This document shows, piece by piece, positions 1-8,383 of a DNA stretch of 42,368 bases. The stretch spans positions 1 to 42,368 of the forward strand of contig DASXEJ010000314.1 of the NCBI GenBank assembly GCA_036490175.1, written 5' to 3'. Numbering within the stretch: position 1 is the first letter of the stretch; each line of letters starts with the position of its first letter. Made by a program: the position numbers and the translations under genes. A model generated the notes under the pieces. That model saw only the letters and a list, made by a program, of their open reading frames with translations, was not told the origin of the DNA and searched no databases. Source of the stretch: Pirellulales bacterium. Lineage in GTDB: Bacteria; Planctomycetota; Planctomycetia; Pirellulales; JACPPG01.

Positions 1-838
1 CGTCGAGGTTCATATACAATCCTCCTTCGGCTGCGATCTTCACCCACGGCACTTGGCGGTAGATCACGCGTTCGAACTGTTTGTGCGGCGGCGGACTGAG
101 CAGGTCGCGCAAGAGAGATAGCACCTGGTCGTACGGCACGTCGGGAACAATCATCAGGTCCAACAGTCCATCGTCGAGCAGCGCCTGCTCACACAACTGA
201 AAGCCCCCGCCGGCCTGCCGTCCATTACCGACCGCGAAAACGTACGTGTTTCCCTGCCAGGCAAAATCAGGGGCAGTAACGTTAATGCTTCGTGCTTGCA
301 ACTTGCCGATCGATGCAACCCCGGCAATCAAATAGGCCACATGGCCAAGCAGGCGCTTAACTTCCGGTGGTGTTTCGGCGGTAACCTGGGTGCCAAATCC
401 GCCGGTGGCTACGTTGATGAATGTGCGACCATTTACACGACCGGCATCGATCGGCGTGGATCTGCCTTCGGCCACCGTAAGAAGCGCCTGCGTCAGATCG
501 TCGATCGGTAAATGACAACCGTGGGCAAAATCATTGGCCGTCCCCATCGGCAAGACGCCGACGGCCGGGCGGACCGATGCAGAGGCATCGAGCACGCCGC
601 TAACGACCTCGTTAATGGTGCCGTCACCCCCCGCCGCCACGATCGCGTCACAATCGGCCCGAGCGGTCGCGGCGGCAAATCGTGCTGCGTCGCCACTTTC
701 CCAGGTGACGCTCATCTGCACCTGGTTGCCACGGTCACGAACGGTGCGCACTGCGGCGCGCAACCGCTCGTCACAGGCTACTTTGCCGTTGGCTATGATC
801 TGTATCGTACGAGAGGGAGCGTTGCTCGCATTGATCAT
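1..838 (-). CDS. yegS: YegS-like lipid kinase, diacylglycerol-kinase family (3' end cut by window edge)
   Basis: Probable ATP-dependent lipid kinase acting at the inner face of the cytoplasmic membrane; members of this family phosphorylate diacylglycerol or phosphatidylglycerol. Minus-strand translation from the ATG at 838 starts MINASNAPSRTIQIIANGK. It then shows the nucleotide-binding GGDGTINEV (about residues 70-78), PMGTANDF, INVATGGFGT, and GNGRQAGGGFQLC followed by LLDDGLLDL, which closely recall E. coli YegS. The frame is open to base 1, where it ends in the MNLD segment of the last beta domain. About 279 codons are present, so perhaps 20 residues are missing against a family length near 300. 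The start ATG overlaps the stop of the upstream LRR gene as ATGA, suggesting translational coupling. The family assignment is strong; the lipid substrate is not known. Confidence 0.9.
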   Translation of the reverse strand, partial: MINASNAPSRTIQIIANGKVACDERLRAAVRTVRDRGNQVQMSVTWESGDAARFAAATARADCDAIVAAGGDGTINEVVSGVLDASASVRPAVGVLPMGTANDFAHGCHLPIDDLTQALLTVAEGRSTPIDAGRVNGRTFINVATGGFGTQVTAETPPEVKRLLGHVAYLIAGVASIGKLQARSINVTAPDFAWQGNTYVFAVGNGRQAGGGFQLCEQALLDDGLLDLMIVPDVPYDQVLSLLRDLLSPPPHKQFERVIYRQVPWVKIAAEGGLYMNLD

Positions 839-1995
839 TTTGAGGTGATCTTGCAACGAGGGAGCGCTTTTTGCAATTGGGCGACGCCAGCGTCTGTGAT
901 TTTGGTTCCCCGCAGCCACAGTTCCGTAAGCGATAGTAAACCTGCGAGATGCTCGAGACCTGCATCCGTAATTGCAGTCTCGCCCAGAGAAAGCCACTCC
1001 AAGGATTTGATCTTTGAGATTGGCGCGAGCCCTTCGTCCGTAAATTTTGTTTTTGCGAGGGCCAAATGCGTAAGTGCAGGCAATTCCTGCGCAAATGTAA
1101 GCGATTGGTCGTCGATCAATGTGCCGTCGAGATATAGCCCCTTCAGTTTGGAAAGGTGTGAAAGATCACGCAATCCTGGCCCACGGACGTGTGTATCGCT
1201 CAGGTCAAGCTGCTCTAGATCGGTCAATTCGGCGAGATATTTCAGTCCATCGTCAGTTACTTTTGTCCCGCCGAGAAAAAGTTCCTTGAGGGATCGCAAT
1301 CCCGCAAAGTGCTGCAGTGCGCGATCGCCGATCGCCGTCCAGCGAATGTCGAGCAATTCGAGGGATTTCAAACCCTCCAGATTTACTGTGCCGTCGTCCG
1401 TGACCGCGGTCATGAACATCCACAGTTGGTTCAAGCCGCGGAGCCTGGCGACATGGATCAAACCGGCATCCGTAACCTCTGTTTCGCTGAAATCGAGGCC
1501 TTCCAGGCTGGTCAGGTCTGCCACAAAGCCCAGACTCTCGTCGGTGACAGATGGATTCTTAAATAGAAAGACTCCTTTCACTCCCGGCAGGTCTCGTAGC
1601 AAGCGCAGATCATCAGGCTGAGGTGACCGGCGGCCAAGGTTGACCGTATTGACGGAGCGAAATAACTCTTCGCCCAACGCTGATCGCAGCCATTTGGGAG
1701 CCCAGAGTTTGCGAATGACGCCTACATCGTTATTCGCGTCACGCAGTTCGAAGTTATCGACCTGCATACGGCTTCCGTCGGCCTCGCGACCATAGTCAAA
1801 ATATAGGTATCCTCCGAGTTCGCCCACCTTCGCGACGGCCCGTCCTTGCTGGCGTGCGCGGTTGGCGACAACCGCCAACCAAGCCATCGACATGCACAGC
1901 AACGTCACAACGAAAAAAAGTGTTCGCAGGCTATAGATTGGCCAGCGAAGTCTTTTGTGCGTCTTCTCGGTGTGGTTGTCGACCGTGGCCATCAT
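835..1995 (-). CDS. Membrane-anchored leucine-rich-repeat protein
   Basis: Protein of about 386 residues with one N-terminal membrane anchor and a C-terminal LRR solenoid. After a basic stretch (KRLRWPIYSLRT) comes a hydrophobic segment at about residues 23-43, then NRARQQGRAV, a layout very common in planctomycete LRR proteins. From about residue 150 to the end there are roughly ten repeats of about 24 residues built on LxxLxLxxTxITDAGL, for example LSLGETAITDAGLEHLAGL. The open frame continues upstream to 2322 but runs inside the flavin monooxygenase gene, so I place the start at the paired ATGs at 1995/1992, just after that gene stops. No catalytic motif is visible. LRRs of this type usually bind proteins, but the partner cannot be told. 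Its stop overlaps the lipid kinase start. Confidence 0.85.
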   Translation of the reverse strand: MMATVDNHTEKTHKRLRWPIYSLRTLFFVVTLLCMSMAWLAVVANRARQQGRAVAKVGELGGYLYFDYGREADGSRMQVDNFELRDANNDVGVIRKLWAPKWLRSALGEELFRSVNTVNLGRRSPQPDDLRLLRDLPGVKGVFLFKNPSVTDESLGFVADLTSLEGLDFSETEVTDAGLIHVARLRGLNQLWMFMTAVTDDGTVNLEGLKSLELLDIRWTAIGDRALQHFAGLRSLKELFLGGTKVTDDGLKYLAELTDLEQLDLSDTHVRGPGLRDLSHLSKLKGLYLDGTLIDDQSLTFAQELPALTHLALAKTKFTDEGLAPISKIKSLEWLSLGETAITDAGLEHLAGLLSLTELWLRGTKITDAGVAQLQKALPRCKITSK

Positions 1996-2042
1996 CTTCT
2001 TTGGTTGCCTCTCCGAAATGTCGGCCGTATATCCCGCATCGG

Positions 2043-3422
2043 CTACGTCTTGTCGCTGCCAGACTCCGACGCGAGTAACGGCGTACGGCCTGCCCGCGGC
2101 GGCACCGGCAACCGATTTCCCGTTGCGGCGGCGCGGCGCGCGCCGACGCGACTTTCGCGATTCAACTGGGCCATGAACGCGTCGAAATCGACCTCCATGG
2201 TGTGTCTCTTCGATTTCACAAATCGGCGCAACATCGCGGCGTGCTCGGCCGCGGTGGTCGCCCGCATCTTCGCCTCGCTCGGTAGCGCATAGCGGCCGCA
2301 AAGGTACTCGGCTGCCAGACACGCCTGTCGTTCGGCTGCCGGAAAAATTGCGCCTAGTGGCTGTAACAGCCCGATGAAGAACAAATTGTCGATTCCCGGC
2401 TTGAACATGCGCAAATACAGCGGCAGATTATTGTCCGGCGCGGCCAGGAAATCTTCGTCGAAAAAAGGAAACGAGACCTTGTAGCCCGTGCAGTAAACGA
2501 TTGCGTCAATCTGTTCCGTGCTGCCGTCGGCGAAACGCACATGGTCGCCGGCCAACTCGGCAATATTAGGCTTCGGCACGACGTCACCATGCGCGATGCG
2601 ATCGAGAATTACCGAGGATACGCTAGGATGGGCCTCCATGAGCCGGTGGTCAGGTTTTTGCAGTCCATAGTCTTCCATACGGCCAACTTGCAAGCGCAGC
2701 ATGGGAGCGAGGAATATTCGCGCAATCCACCACGGAATTCCCGGCATCACCCACTGATCAGCCGGACGTCCTAGCAAATACTTGGGAATGATGTGCGCGC
2801 CGCGCCGCGATGCTAGAAACACTTTGTTGGCTACGTAGCTGCACTCGACGGAAATATCCATAGCGCTGTTGCCCATCCCCAGGATGAGCACGTTTTTGCC
2901 GCGGAATCGTTCCGCGTCACGATAGTCGTGCGAGTGCATCTCCAGGCCATCAAACGTGCCAGGAAACGGCGGCTCCGGCCAGCGCGGGTTCCAATGATGC
3001 CCGTTGCCGACCAGCAATGCGTCGTATACGCGTTCCTCGCCGGTCGACAGACGCACGCGCCATGTGCCATTGGACTGCCGTTGCGCGTGATCTACCCCCG
3101 TATTGAACGTCACCAGTTCGCGCAGGCCGAAATACCGGGCATAGCTGCGAAAGTACTCCAACACCTGCGTGTGATGGCAGTAGTTGGGATACTCCGCGGG
3201 CATGGGAAAATCTGAATACTGCATCCGTGACTTCGACGAGTCGATGTGCAGCAAGCGGTAGGCACTGCTGCGTTTGTTAGGATTGTTGTAATACCAATTG
3301 CCGCCAATATCATCGCTGAGTTCGAAGCAGTCGAAGGGCAGCCCACGCTCTTTGAGCGCCTTGGCGGTGGTCAGGCCACTAGAACCCGCGCCAATTATGC
3401 ACGAGACGGGCAGTTTGCTCAT
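2043..3422 (-). CDS. Flavin-containing monooxygenase (FMO-like)
   Basis: FAD- and NADPH-dependent monooxygenase of about 459 residues, probably cytoplasmic, oxygenating a nitrogen, sulfur or ketone group of a small molecule. Visible motifs are the FAD dinucleotide site GAGSSG (residues 11-16), the FMO fingerprint region FDGLEMHSHDY (about 157-167), the NADPH site GMGNSA (about 182-187), RRGAHIIPKYL, and YCTGY near residue 330. The fingerprint ends in Tyr, so it looks closer to class B FMO than to classical Baeyer-Villiger enzymes. The frame can begin at a GTG at 3434, but the ATG at 3422 is preceded by AGGTGA at an eight-base gap, so I chose it. It lies 133 bases after the amidohydrolase gene and 47 bases before the LRR gene, all on the minus strand. 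The Arg-rich last 40 residues lie outside the catalytic fold. Confidence 0.9.
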   Translation of the reverse strand: MSKLPVSCIIGAGSSGLTTAKALKERGLPFDCFELSDDIGGNWYYNNPNKRSSAYRLLHIDSSKSRMQYSDFPMPAEYPNYCHHTQVLEYFRSYARYFGLRELVTFNTGVDHAQRQSNGTWRVRLSTGEERVYDALLVGNGHHWNPRWPEPPFPGTFDGLEMHSHDYRDAERFRGKNVLILGMGNSAMDISVECSYVANKVFLASRRGAHIIPKYLLGRPADQWVMPGIPWWIARIFLAPMLRLQVGRMEDYGLQKPDHRLMEAHPSVSSVILDRIAHGDVVPKPNIAELAGDHVRFADGSTEQIDAIVYCTGYKVSFPFFDEDFLAAPDNNLPLYLRMFKPGIDNLFFIGLLQPLGAIFPAAERQACLAAEYLCGRYALPSEAKMRATTAAEHAAMLRRFVKSKRHTMEVDFDAFMAQLNRESRVGARRAAATGNRLPVPPRAGRTPLLASESGSDKT

Positions 3423-3555
3423 GTGACTTGTCACCTATCGAATTCAGTCGCCGCATCAGCGTTCATGATGCGGGGGAGATATCTCGCCCTCTCAACAAGG
3501 GGCATTTCAACCACACGCCGTAAGCCTGGCCAGCCTGCGCAGTGCGGACGGATTG

Positions 3556-5043
3556 TTACTCCGCACTTTTTTGCGCAATCGGCGCCCGGCGGTAGTCGAG
3601 CGGTGGCTTCTGCCCCGTGACGAGCAGTGATCGATATCCTTCCCTTCCCACGCGACGGGCGTGTTCGTCTTTGGCGGCCGCGATGGTCTCGGGCCGGATA
3701 TAAAGGTCATACGCCGTCGCTGCCAGCACCTTGGCGGCCAGCAGCATTCCCTTGCGACCGATAGTCGTGCCGCCAGCGGCCGTGGCCTGCCAACTATGTC
3801 CCGGGGTGCCAGGCACCCAGCAAACGGTCGAAAAACCTGTGGTAGGTACGACCCACGAGACGTCTCCCACATCGGTCGAGCCCTTGTTTTGGCCCCCCTT
3901 GTTGTCGAGCACATCGCGCAGCTCATCGAGCCCGACAGGCTTGGCCAAGGTCGAGGCAATGCGCGCGGCGAAACGCTCTTCCTCGGGCGTGAATTTCAAG
4001 TCATTCAGCTCGCGTAAATTGGCCAGCGTGACGCGCGAAAGCGCATCGTTCGGAACGAGTTCATTGGTGCCCCCTAGATACTCCACTTCCAATTTGGTTT
4101 CTGTGGCAAGCGCGCCCGCCTCGGCGCATTTGAGCAGCCGGGTGTAGACGGCCTTGGCCACCTCGGCCTGCGGATGGCGTACATAGTAGTACACCTCGGC
4201 AAAATCGGGCACGACGTTTGGCGCCCCGCCGCCGGAAGTGATCACATGGTGAATGCGGGTCAGATCAGGCGTATGCTCGCGCAGCAACTCGGCGGCATAA
4301 TTAGTCAACTCAACCGCGTCGAGTGCCGAACGCCCCTGCTCGGGAGAAGCAGCCGCGTGTGCGCTCGTGCCATGAAAGCGAAATTTGGCTGCGATCCTCG
4401 CCAGGCAGGTTGCATCGCCTGCGGCGTTTCGGCTGCCAGGATGCCAGTGCAGTACAACGTCGCAATCACTGAATAATCCCTCGCGCGCCATGAACACTTT
4501 CGCCGCCCCCCCTTCCTCGGCCGGACAACCGTAAAATCGCACTGTGCCCGGCAATTTGTCTTTGCCCAGTTGCTCGGCGATGGCGATCGCGGCAGCAGTC
4601 GACGCAGCGCCGAATAGGTGATGACCGCACGCCTGGCCGTAACCGTCACCGGCGCGGGGTTTTTGTTCCGGCACGGCTTCTTGCGCCAGGCCGGGTAACG
4701 CGTCATATTCGCCTAAAATTCCGATTACGGGTTTGCCGCGGCCAGCCGTGGCAGTAAACGCAGTGGGAATGCCCGCGACTCCACGTTCGACCTTGAAGCC
4801 TTGTCCCTCAAGCATGTCGGCCAGCAACTGGGCCGATTTCACTTCCTGGTAACCGGGCTCTGCCCACTCCCAAATCTTCGAGGCCGCGTGCCAGGTCGGT
4901 TCGGCCCGTGATTCGATGGCGGCGGCCAGAGCAGACTTGTCCGCACGGCACGTCTTGGCCGGTGTGCCACACATCAGGCCGACGGCCAAAAAAAGGAGAA
5001 TCCTGTACCGCGAGAGCGTGCAGCAAGAAGTGAGGCAAATCAT
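3556..5043 (-). CDS. Exported M20-family amidohydrolase, AbgB-like
   Basis: Metal-dependent amidohydrolase of the M20D/AbgB type, cleaving an amide bond in a small acyl-amino acid or similar substrate. The chain is about 495 residues, close to AbgB plus a signal peptide. From the ATG at 5043 the protein begins with a basic then hydrophobic signal sequence (residues 12-28) ending near TCRA. Metal-site elements follow: EYDALPG (112-118), QACGHH (137-142), PAEEGG (174-179) and LHWHPGS (198-204). The C-terminal VPGTPGHSWQ matches AbgB-type GTP-H-W-Q motifs. The longer open frame to 5142 adds a non-signal-like N-terminus and was rejected. No clear Shine-Dalgarno is seen. It is the first gene of the minus-strand group and diverges from the HEAT-protein gene. 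Its native substrate is unknown; a p-aminobenzoyl-glutamate role is not implied. Confidence 0.85.
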   Translation of the reverse strand: MICLTSCCTLSRYRILLFLAVGLMCGTPAKTCRADKSALAAAIESRAEPTWHAASKIWEWAEPGYQEVKSAQLLADMLEGQGFKVERGVAGIPTAFTATAGRGKPVIGILGEYDALPGLAQEAVPEQKPRAGDGYGQACGHHLFGAASTAAAIAIAEQLGKDKLPGTVRFYGCPAEEGGAAKVFMAREGLFSDCDVVLHWHPGSRNAAGDATCLARIAAKFRFHGTSAHAAASPEQGRSALDAVELTNYAAELLREHTPDLTRIHHVITSGGGAPNVVPDFAEVYYYVRHPQAEVAKAVYTRLLKCAEAGALATETKLEVEYLGGTNELVPNDALSRVTLANLRELNDLKFTPEEERFAARIASTLAKPVGLDELRDVLDNKGGQNKGSTDVGDVSWVVPTTGFSTVCWVPGTPGHSWQATAAGGTTIGRKGMLLAAKVLAATAYDLYIRPETIAAAKDEHARRVGREGYRSLLVTGQKPPLDYRRAPIAQKSAE

Positions 5044-5226
5044 TGCATTAGTGTACACAGCCACGCGGGTGCCGCCACATGGGGGCGCCGACTTCGCAAA
5101 TGTCTTGCCCCAACAAACATACTCCCAAAAAAGTGACCGCAAACTGTTTGCCCGCCCGAGTCCCGCAGGGCAAAATACCGAAACTACGGGCTCACATCAA
5201 ATCGGTAATTCGCCGTTGGGCAGTGA

Positions 5227-6840
5227 ATGGGAAATCACGGGGCCACTACGATGAATCCTGCGCAATCGCATGTCGGAATCGGGCGAACATTTTTGCTTTG
5301 CGCACTGTTATCGTGCGGATGTCCGCAACTGGGCCGTTGTCAGTGCGTACCGACCGAGGGCAAGGTGCCCGCTGCGGACAAAAAGGCCGCCGCCAAACTT
5401 GATCTCCGCTACGCGTGGCAGCCGAACCAGGATTACCAGTACGAAGTTTCGGTCGATGCCGAACTGCCGGATCGCAAACTTACGTACAAGGGATTTAGCA
5501 CGTACCGCGTGCGTTCCGCCGAAAACGGCCAGTTCGTTCTATTGCACAAAGGGAGTCTTCAGCAGCATGAGGTAATGAAGCCCCAAGAGCGTGCCGCCAT
5601 GCCCCGCGGCTCGTCGCGTGGGCTCGCGCATCGCCCTCCGCATCACCTGCCGGGATCGCACTACGCGATGCCGCGGTTTGCCGACCATGAAGTGACGATC
5701 GACCAGCACGGAAAGATCCTCAAGCTCTCGGGCACCACCGCTATGCCGTTGTTATTGGGCGATCTGGCATTGTTGGTTATCGAACCGTTGCCTGAGAAGC
5801 GCGAACGACAGTGGCAAGTGAATTATGGGTTGACCGTAGTCGAAAAAAAGAAAACACCTGCAAACCAGTTCCCCCGTCGGCTCAGCCGATCAGGTGCGGA
5901 AGAGGCTCCCGCCACCCAGCGCCCTGGCGGCGAGAGCATGACTTACCGGGTGAAGGGAACCGCCGGCGGCATGGTGACGATTCTCAAGCAATCGCATTTA
6001 AAAACGGCCGACGAAACCGACGGAGCCGCCTCGCGAGAACAAGAGGGGGTTGGCGAGTTGGTGTTTGATCAGAAGCGCGGCGTCATGGCCAAGGCCGAAA
6101 TCAAGTTCGTGAACATGTTCAACCAGGACAACATTGCCATCAAAGTTCCCGTTGTGATGCAGTATCGCCTGTTGGATGAAGAGGAGTTGGCCCGATCAGC
6201 GGAAGAAGGCAAGGAACGACTGGCGAAATTAGCTGAGGAACGGGCCCAGGCAGACGAGGAATCTGCCCAGCCATTCTCGGACGACGAAGTACGAGAGATC
6301 GTCGCGGCGCTCAAGAACGCTAAGTCGCGTCGCGACGCTGTGCAAAAGCTAACCAAGAAGAAACAGCCCGATGAGCACCAGGAACAAATTGCTCGCGCAC
6401 TGAATCCGCTGCTCGCTGATCGCGACGATGGCATCAAGCAGGCGGCCGCCGAAGCGCTAAAAACCTGGGGCACTGAGCTAAACGTTCCGGGACTGGTCAA
6501 GTTAGTGGTGGAGCAGGACAATGTGTTCATTCGTGCGCGTGCGATGGAAGCCCTGGGACAGCTCAAGGACAAACGCGGTGCCGAGGCTGTGGCGTTGCTC
6601 TTTGTTACATCGCGTGGCGATGCTCGAAAATCGCTCGAACAGATGGGTTCCGTGGCCGAGCCGTATGTTTTGCCCTTTTTGGACAACCCCGACGAAGGGG
6701 TGCGGAGTGACGCTTGCCGCGTATTGGCCGCAATCGGCACATCGAAAAGCCGCGCGAAGCTAGAAAAAATCGCTCTCAAGCCGCGTGGTTCTGACGCACA
6801 AGCAGCCCGCGAGGCACTGGCCAAGATCGAGTCACCGTAA
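5227..6840 (+). CDS. Secreted protein with C-terminal HEAT-like repeats
   Basis: Unrecognised protein of 537 residues. The N-terminus has a signal-peptide-like hydrophobic stretch (FLLCALLSCG) rich in Cys. Residues of about 60-300 look like a beta-rich extracellular domain (for example LRYAWQPNQDYQYEVSVDAE, and later VFDQKRGVMAKAEIKF). A charged, helical linker of Glu/Ala/Arg follows at about 310-345. From about 350 to the end there are HEAT/PBS-type helical repeats, for example DDGIKQAAAEALKTWG, VFIRARAMEALGQLKD and EGVRSDACRVLAAIG. HEAT repeats usually make binding scaffolds. Two starts are possible, ATG at 5227 or ATG at 5251; neither has a strong Shine-Dalgarno, and 5251 gives a tidier signal peptide. 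It is divergent from the amidohydrolase (183-base gap) and convergent with the thioredoxin-domain gene. Confidence 0.8.
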   Translation: MGNHGATTMNPAQSHVGIGRTFLLCALLSCGCPQLGRCQCVPTEGKVPAADKKAAAKLDLRYAWQPNQDYQYEVSVDAELPDRKLTYKGFSTYRVRSAENGQFVLLHKGSLQQHEVMKPQERAAMPRGSSRGLAHRPPHHLPGSHYAMPRFADHEVTIDQHGKILKLSGTTAMPLLLGDLALLVIEPLPEKRERQWQVNYGLTVVEKKKTPANQFPRRLSRSGAEEAPATQRPGGESMTYRVKGTAGGMVTILKQSHLKTADETDGAASREQEGVGELVFDQKRGVMAKAEIKFVNMFNQDNIAIKVPVVMQYRLLDEEELARSAEEGKERLAKLAEERAQADEESAQPFSDDEVREIVAALKNAKSRRDAVQKLTKKKQPDEHQEQIARALNPLLADRDDGIKQAAAEALKTWGTELNVPGLVKLVVEQDNVFIRARAMEALGQLKDKRGAEAVALLFVTSRGDARKSLEQMGSVAEPYVLPFLDNPDEGVRSDACRVLAAIGTSKSRAKLEKIALKPRGSDAQAAREALAKIESP

Positions 6841-7024
6841 CCAGTGGTCGATGGTGCAACGCACCCGCGGTTGCAATTAGTCGCTAGCACCTGATTCCGG
6901 GCTCCGGCCCAAAATTGGCCCTCGCGCGCCGTTTCGTACTACACCACCGGATGCAATGTTCACGCAAGCGCGCGCTTGATCGTCGGCGTCGGGGAATCAA
7001 GAGACGCAACTGTTTGGCGGTGCT

Positions 7025-8383
7025 CTATTCTTTCGCTTTGTCCGCCGCGGCGGCGGCTGTCGGTGAATTGCGCGGGTTGTCTCCGGCTGCCAGGTCTTTG
7101 CCAGCCACCAGCGCGTCGAGTTCATTCTTCAGCTCGTCCTCTAAAGCGGGCGAAAGACCTACGTGTACGACTTGCACAATGCCGTCTTTGCCGACGATCA
7201 CTGTCTGTGGAATTGAGTTGGCCAGATAAGCCCTGGCCACGGTTCCTTCTTTGTCGAGCGCGATGGGAACGTGCAGGCCTGATTCGTCGACGAACGACTT
7301 AACTTCTTCGGGCGTTTCTTGAATATTGACGGCGTAAAGCAGGACGCCTTTGTCCTTGTACTCACGAGCAACCTTCTCGATGATTGGCATGGCCTTTTGG
7401 CACGGTCCGCACCAGGTTGCCCAGAAGTCAAGGATCACGACGTTCTTGCCCTTGAGCGCCGCCAGATCGAGCGTGCCACCGCCAAGTAGATCGAGCTTGA
7501 TCGCCGGCGCCGCTTTGGCCAAGAGGGGATGGGGGCCGCTTTCGCGACCACCGATCATATCAGCCAAGGATTCCGCCTTAACTGCTCCTGCGGGGACATT
7601 GAAAACAAACGCATCCTCCCCGAACTTAGGATTCTCAACCCAATCCTTGTACGTCACGGTGTCGGTTACTTTTACATTGGCAAGCGCTGCGTTGCCGCCT
7701 CGCGCGCCAGCGGCCATTTTGGCAAACGTTTTTGTCAGATCAGGTACAAACTGTCGTGGCAGGGGCTTGTCGCCTACGTCGACCCATAACTTCCAGTCAA
7801 CTTCATTGCTCATGACCTCGATCAGGTGGCACTTCACGCCGTCGAGCATCACTTCTCCACCGTACTTCGCCGACTCGGCGGTCGACAGCAACAGCGTCGC
7901 AGACTCGTGCGATAAGAGCGACAACGTGACAAGCTTGGCGTTGCCAGGACTGATGACGGCCGCGGCGAGTGGATTTTGAAAGATCTTCTCCCACGTCTCA
8001 GGCGACTTCTCCTCCAAATATTTGCCTAGCCCCTGGATGAAAATCGACAAGTTGACGCCGTCACACACCAACTCACCATTGGACGCATCGGACTTTAGAA
8101 TAAATGTCAGTTTGTTGGGGCGTTCGGCCTGCAGCTTTTGAACGATCACAAACGATTTTGTGTCGGCGCCCTGCGACACCTCGAGCTTAATGTCGGTCGT
8201 TACGCTGAAGCTTTTCAATCCAGCCAGATACGTCCCCATGTGCTCAAGCACTTGGCGAGCCTGCGGCTCGATCGCTGCGGACGCCCCGGGCTTATCGTTT
8301 GCAGCACGGCACGGGGCGGCAGTCGCAACCGCGAGCAGCGCGGCAACGGCAATAATCGCATTAAGTCGCAACGAAGACCGCAT
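7025..8383 (-). CDS. DUF2092-like domain fused to a TlpA-type thioredoxin domain, exported
   Basis: Exported 452-residue protein with two parts. A signal peptide (residues 1-27, ending APCRA) leads to an N-terminal DUF2092-like beta domain at about 35-265, of the lipoprotein-carrier-like fold (for example LTFILKSDASNGELVCDG, DGVKCHLIEV). A TlpA/ResA-like thioredoxin domain at about 290-425 carries the redox pair WCGPC (Cys325 and Cys328) in ILDFWATWCGPC and a cis-proline motif NSIPQTVIV. Such domains reduce or exchange disulfides outside the cytoplasm. The tail is Ala-rich. The start ATG at 8383 is backed by AGGAG at 8392-8396, eight bases upstream. The gene is convergent with the HEAT gene across a 184-base gap. 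The DUF2092-thioredoxin fusion is common in planctomycetes; its partner is unknown. Confidence 0.9.
   Translation of the reverse strand: MRSSLRLNAIIAVAALLAVATAAPCRAANDKPGASAAIEPQARQVLEHMGTYLAGLKSFSVTTDIKLEVSQGADTKSFVIVQKLQAERPNKLTFILKSDASNGELVCDGVNLSIFIQGLGKYLEEKSPETWEKIFQNPLAAAVISPGNAKLVTLSLLSHESATLLLSTAESAKYGGEVMLDGVKCHLIEVMSNEVDWKLWVDVGDKPLPRQFVPDLTKTFAKMAAGARGGNAALANVKVTDTVTYKDWVENPKFGEDAFVFNVPAGAVKAESLADMIGGRESGPHPLLAKAAPAIKLDLLGGGTLDLAALKGKNVVILDFWATWCGPCQKAMPIIEKVAREYKDKGVLLYAVNIQETPEEVKSFVDESGLHVPIALDKEGTVARAYLANSIPQTVIVGKDGIVQVVHVGLSPALEDELKNELDALVAGKDLAAGDNPRNSPTAAAAADKAKE

Noticed and set aside
512..1621. 369-codon open frame on the plus strand
   Set aside because: It lies antisense to the lipid kinase and LRR genes, is rich in Arg/Ser with no domain, and the minus-strand products are clearly recognisable.
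1996..2322. N-terminal extension of the LRR open frame
   Set aside because: It overlaps the flavin monooxygenase gene and is an Arg-rich non-protein-like sequence; the membrane anchor begins only after 1995.
6069..6890. 273-codon open frame on the minus strand
   Set aside because: Antisense to the HEAT-repeat gene, Ser/Arg-rich and without a recognisable motif.
6899..6910. GGGC/GCCC hairpin between convergent genes
   Set aside because: Only four base pairs and no T run; too weak to call a terminator.
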